From NCBI RefSeq assembly GCF_011306175.1, contig NZ_CP049913.1, forward strand, positions 2,046,001 through 2,110,000: DNA of 64,000 bases. The letters are read 5' to 3'. Positions 62,391 to 64,000 of this stretch are shown piece by piece. Below the pieces are notes generated by a model, which worked only from the letters and a program-made list of their open reading frames with translations, was not told the DNA's origin and searched no databases. The stretch comes from Vibrio sp. HDW18 (GTDB taxonomy: Bacteria; Pseudomonadota; Gammaproteobacteria; Enterobacterales; Vibrionaceae). Every line of letters begins with the position of its first letter. Position 1 is the first letter of the stretch. A program made the position numbers and the translations under genes.

Positions 62391-63152
62391 ATGACCAAAA
62401 CTGTATTCCACCTTGGCGTCACTGACGCTGATTTAAACGGGGCCACCTTAGCGATTATTCCGGGGGATCCGGCTCGAGTGCAGAAGATTGCCGAGTTAAT
62501 GGATAACCCAGTGTTTCTGGCTAGCCATCGTGAATATACTGTATATCGCGCTGAGCTAGAGGGAAAATCGGTTGTGGTGTGCTCGACCGGGATCGGTGGC
62601 CCTTCCACCTCGATTGCGGTAGAAGAGCTGGCGCAATTAGGCGTGCGTACTTTCTTGCGCGTCGGTACCACCGGGGCGATCCAGCCGCACGTTAACGTGG
62701 GCGATATGATTGTTACCACGGGCTCGGTACGTCTGGACGGTGCCAGTTTGCATTTCGCACCGATGGAGTTTCCTGCGGTGCCGGATTTTGAGGTTGCCAC
62801 GGCGATGAAAGCAGCAGCGCAAGCCAGTGGTGCCGCGGTGCATATGGGCATCACCGCATCTTCCGATACTTTCTACCCAGGCCAAGAGCGTTATGACACT
62901 TTCACTGGACGAGTGGTGCGGCGTTTCCAAGGTTCAATGCAAGAGTGGCAACAGATGGGGGTATTGAACTTTGAAATGGAATCCGCGACGTTGCTGACCA
63001 TGTGTGCCAGCTCAGGTTTGCAAGCCGGTTGTGTCGCTGGGGTGATCATTAATCGCACTCAACAAGAGATCCCAGATCATGCGACGCTGAAAGAAACGGA
63101 AGCGCGTTCGATTAAAGTAGTGGTCGAAGCGGCGCGTCATTTACTCCAATAA
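62391..63152 (+). CDS. udp: uridine phosphorylase
   Basis: A 253-residue enzyme that splits uridine to uracil and ribose-1-phosphate. Motifs include [18 protein letters not shown] (phosphate binding), [21 protein letters not shown] and the uracil-contact region [19 protein letters not shown]. The start 62391 (MTKTVFHLG) gives the E. coli length (253) with GGAGCC upstream. Confidence 0.97.
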   Translation: MTKTVFHLGVTDADLNGATLAIIPGDPARVQKIAELMDNPVFLASHREYTVYRAELEGKSVVVCSTGIGGPSTSIAVEELAQLGVRTFLRVGTTGAIQPHVNVGDMIVTTGSVRLDGASLHFAPMEFPAVPDFEVATAMKAAAQASGAAVHMGITASSDTFYPGQERYDTFTGRVVRRFQGSMQEWQQMGVLNFEMESATLLTMCASSGLQAGCVAGVIINRTQQEIPDHATLKETEARSIKVVVEAARHLLQ

Positions 63153-63191
63153 TTGATGATGTTTATCATTTAATATCCCCGCCGAGACCAA

Positions 63192-63216
63192 ATCAGCGCC
63201 GTGTTATGGCGCTGAT
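63192..63216. terminator. hairpin after udp
   Basis: Nine-base arms ATCAGCGCC and GGCGCTGAT around a 7-base loop, between convergent udp and the last gene. The T tail is weak on the plus strand. Confidence 0.55.
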
Positions 63217-63245
63217 ATTCTGTTTAATTACGGTTAGCCGAATCG

Positions 63246-64000
63246 CTAAATAAGTACCAGTTGTGGTAATGGCTGATACAAGCTTTTGACTAATTGATTG
63301 AGCATATGGTCGTAAACTTCAGCGATGGTCGCGGAGATCTCGCCAGTTAATTGATACAGCGCATTACTGTCTAGTCGCTGGCAGCTATCACTGATGGTGT
63401 TAAGCTGACAGATTGCCGCGCTACCTGCCGCTGAGCTTAGTGTCAGTGGGCTGATCAACGCCAATTGTTCAAGCTTACGTTGCATCAACTGACCATAATG
63501 CACGACTCGAACTGGTTGGTTAGTATTGGGCAGATCCTCAATACATAGACGTAGCTGCGTCAGGGTTTCCATTGCATCAAAAATTTGTTGCCAATTCATA
63601 TGGTATTGATCACGCAGCTCTGCACGCCCCGCATCGACTAACCAAGCCATACTCACATCATCCATTAAGTACATGCAGTGGCGGATCAATTTGCCGTGTA
63701 GCCGTTGGTTTTTTCCTACCGAGGCTTGTGGCCATTGGTTGATCACGGCTTGCAGTGAATTTTGCAAAATACGATATGACGGCTTGTTATCAAAATGGGC
63801 GATCTGGATCAGTTGTTCTGCTTTGGCTAACCAACGTTTTTGTAAAGTGGGCAGCTCACTAAGCTTGGTTTGATCGCGGTCTGTCTGACTGAGCGCTTGA
63901 TGGGTGAGGCTACGATGCTGGCGACATAGCGCCAGCACTTCGCGTAGACCAATCAGCAGCTCGAATTTACGTTGCTGCGCCGAGTGTTTGGGTTGAGCGT
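63246..64000 (-). CDS. hypothetical protein, partial (runs off the right edge)
   Basis: An open frame of at least 251 residues with no stop before the window edge; the 5' end lies outside. I do not recognise the product. It is mostly helical, without signal peptide, membrane segment or cysteine motifs, and contains KHSAQQRKFELLIGLREVLA, RLHGKLIRHCMYLMDDVSM and TGEISATIAEVYDHMLNQL. V. cholerae has a hypothetical gene in the equivalent position next to udp. A GTG at 63938 would only give 230 residues and is probably internal. Confidence 0.75.
   Translation of the reverse strand, partial: AQPKHSAQQRKFELLIGLREVLALCRQHRSLTHQALSQTDRDQTKLSELPTLQKRWLAKAEQLIQIAHFDNKPSYRILQNSLQAVINQWPQASVGKNQRLHGKLIRHCMYLMDDVSMAWLVDAGRAELRDQYHMNWQQIFDAMETLTQLRLCIEDLPNTNQPVRVVHYGQLMQRKLEQLALISPLTLSSAAGSAAICQLNTISDSCQRLDSNALYQLTGEISATIAEVYDHMLNQLVKSLYQPLPQLVLI

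Overview
The window is a piece of chromosome from a Vibrio, close in gene content and order to the V. cholerae chromosome 1 segment from cysZ-zipA-ligA to zntA-udp. The main grounds are a ToxR/ToxS pair next to htpG, a LuxO/LuxU pair next to uvrB, the Na+-type flagellar T-ring protein MotY, a long acidic HubP/FimV and an rnfABCDGE cluster. This comes from recalled family knowledge, not a search. The species cannot be fixed from the sequence alone. Almost everything is conserved core genome. I see no prophage, insertion sequence, integron, CRISPR array or toxin-antitoxin module.

Layout. 0.1-7.2 kb: cysZ (sulfate uptake) divergent from zipA and ligA, then a general porin, a lipoprotein of unknown role and the copper regulator cueR. 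7.3-12.3 kb, minus strand: nfeD-qmcA membrane proteins, the chaperedoxin cnoX, a YfcH-type epimerase and toxRS. 12.6-17.2 kb, plus strand: htpG, adk, hemH, rfaH. 17.3-25.5 kb: asnB, a Kef-type antiporter, and the N-acetylglucosamine regulon, with nagC and nagA on minus divergent from the PTS gene nagE. 25.7-37.2 kb, plus strand: glnS, hubP/fimV, truA, accD, folC, dedD, cvpA, purF. 37.3-41.8 kb: a Na+/H+ antiporter, rnt, motY, gloA, nth. 41.8-47.4 kb, minus strand: the rnf complex (transcribed rnfA to rnfE, with nth behind it). 47.7-50.0 kb: a chemoreceptor and tRNA-Asn. 50.8-54.7 kb: uvrB and the quorum-sensing phosphorelay luxO-luxU. 54.7-58.7 kb: yvcK and moaABCDE with a molybdenum-cofactor riboswitch. 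58.7-64 kb: a GGDEF protein, zntA, udp and a partial unknown gene.

Regulation that can be read directly includes a sigma-32 promoter for htpG, two NagC-type operators and a CRP site in the nagA-nagE gap, and a PurR box in front of cvpA-purF. There is also an SOS box in front of uvrB, a MerR-family promoter with a 20-bp spacer in front of zntA, LuxO-type half-sites in front of luxO, and the Moco riboswitch in front of moaA. Rho-independent terminators separate most transcription units.

Points most worth a second look: (1) rnfD is frameshifted near its 3' end at a run of six C, and one extra base restores a normal 348-residue protein. (2) The uvrB-luxO gap is only 90 bp and holds LuxO-type half-sites but no recognisable qrr1 small-RNA gene, which other vibrios carry there. 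(3) ERIC-like repeats (four near full length, two remnants, all in the same orientation) sit at gene edges. One supplies the last residues and stop codon of the YfcH-like protein, and two lie in the nagA leader. (4) There are several small repeat-driven changes: a 16-bp duplication at the end of cueR, a 42-residue repeat in HubP and a 17-bp repeat between moaE and the GGDEF gene. I did not find a convincing new multi-gene system.
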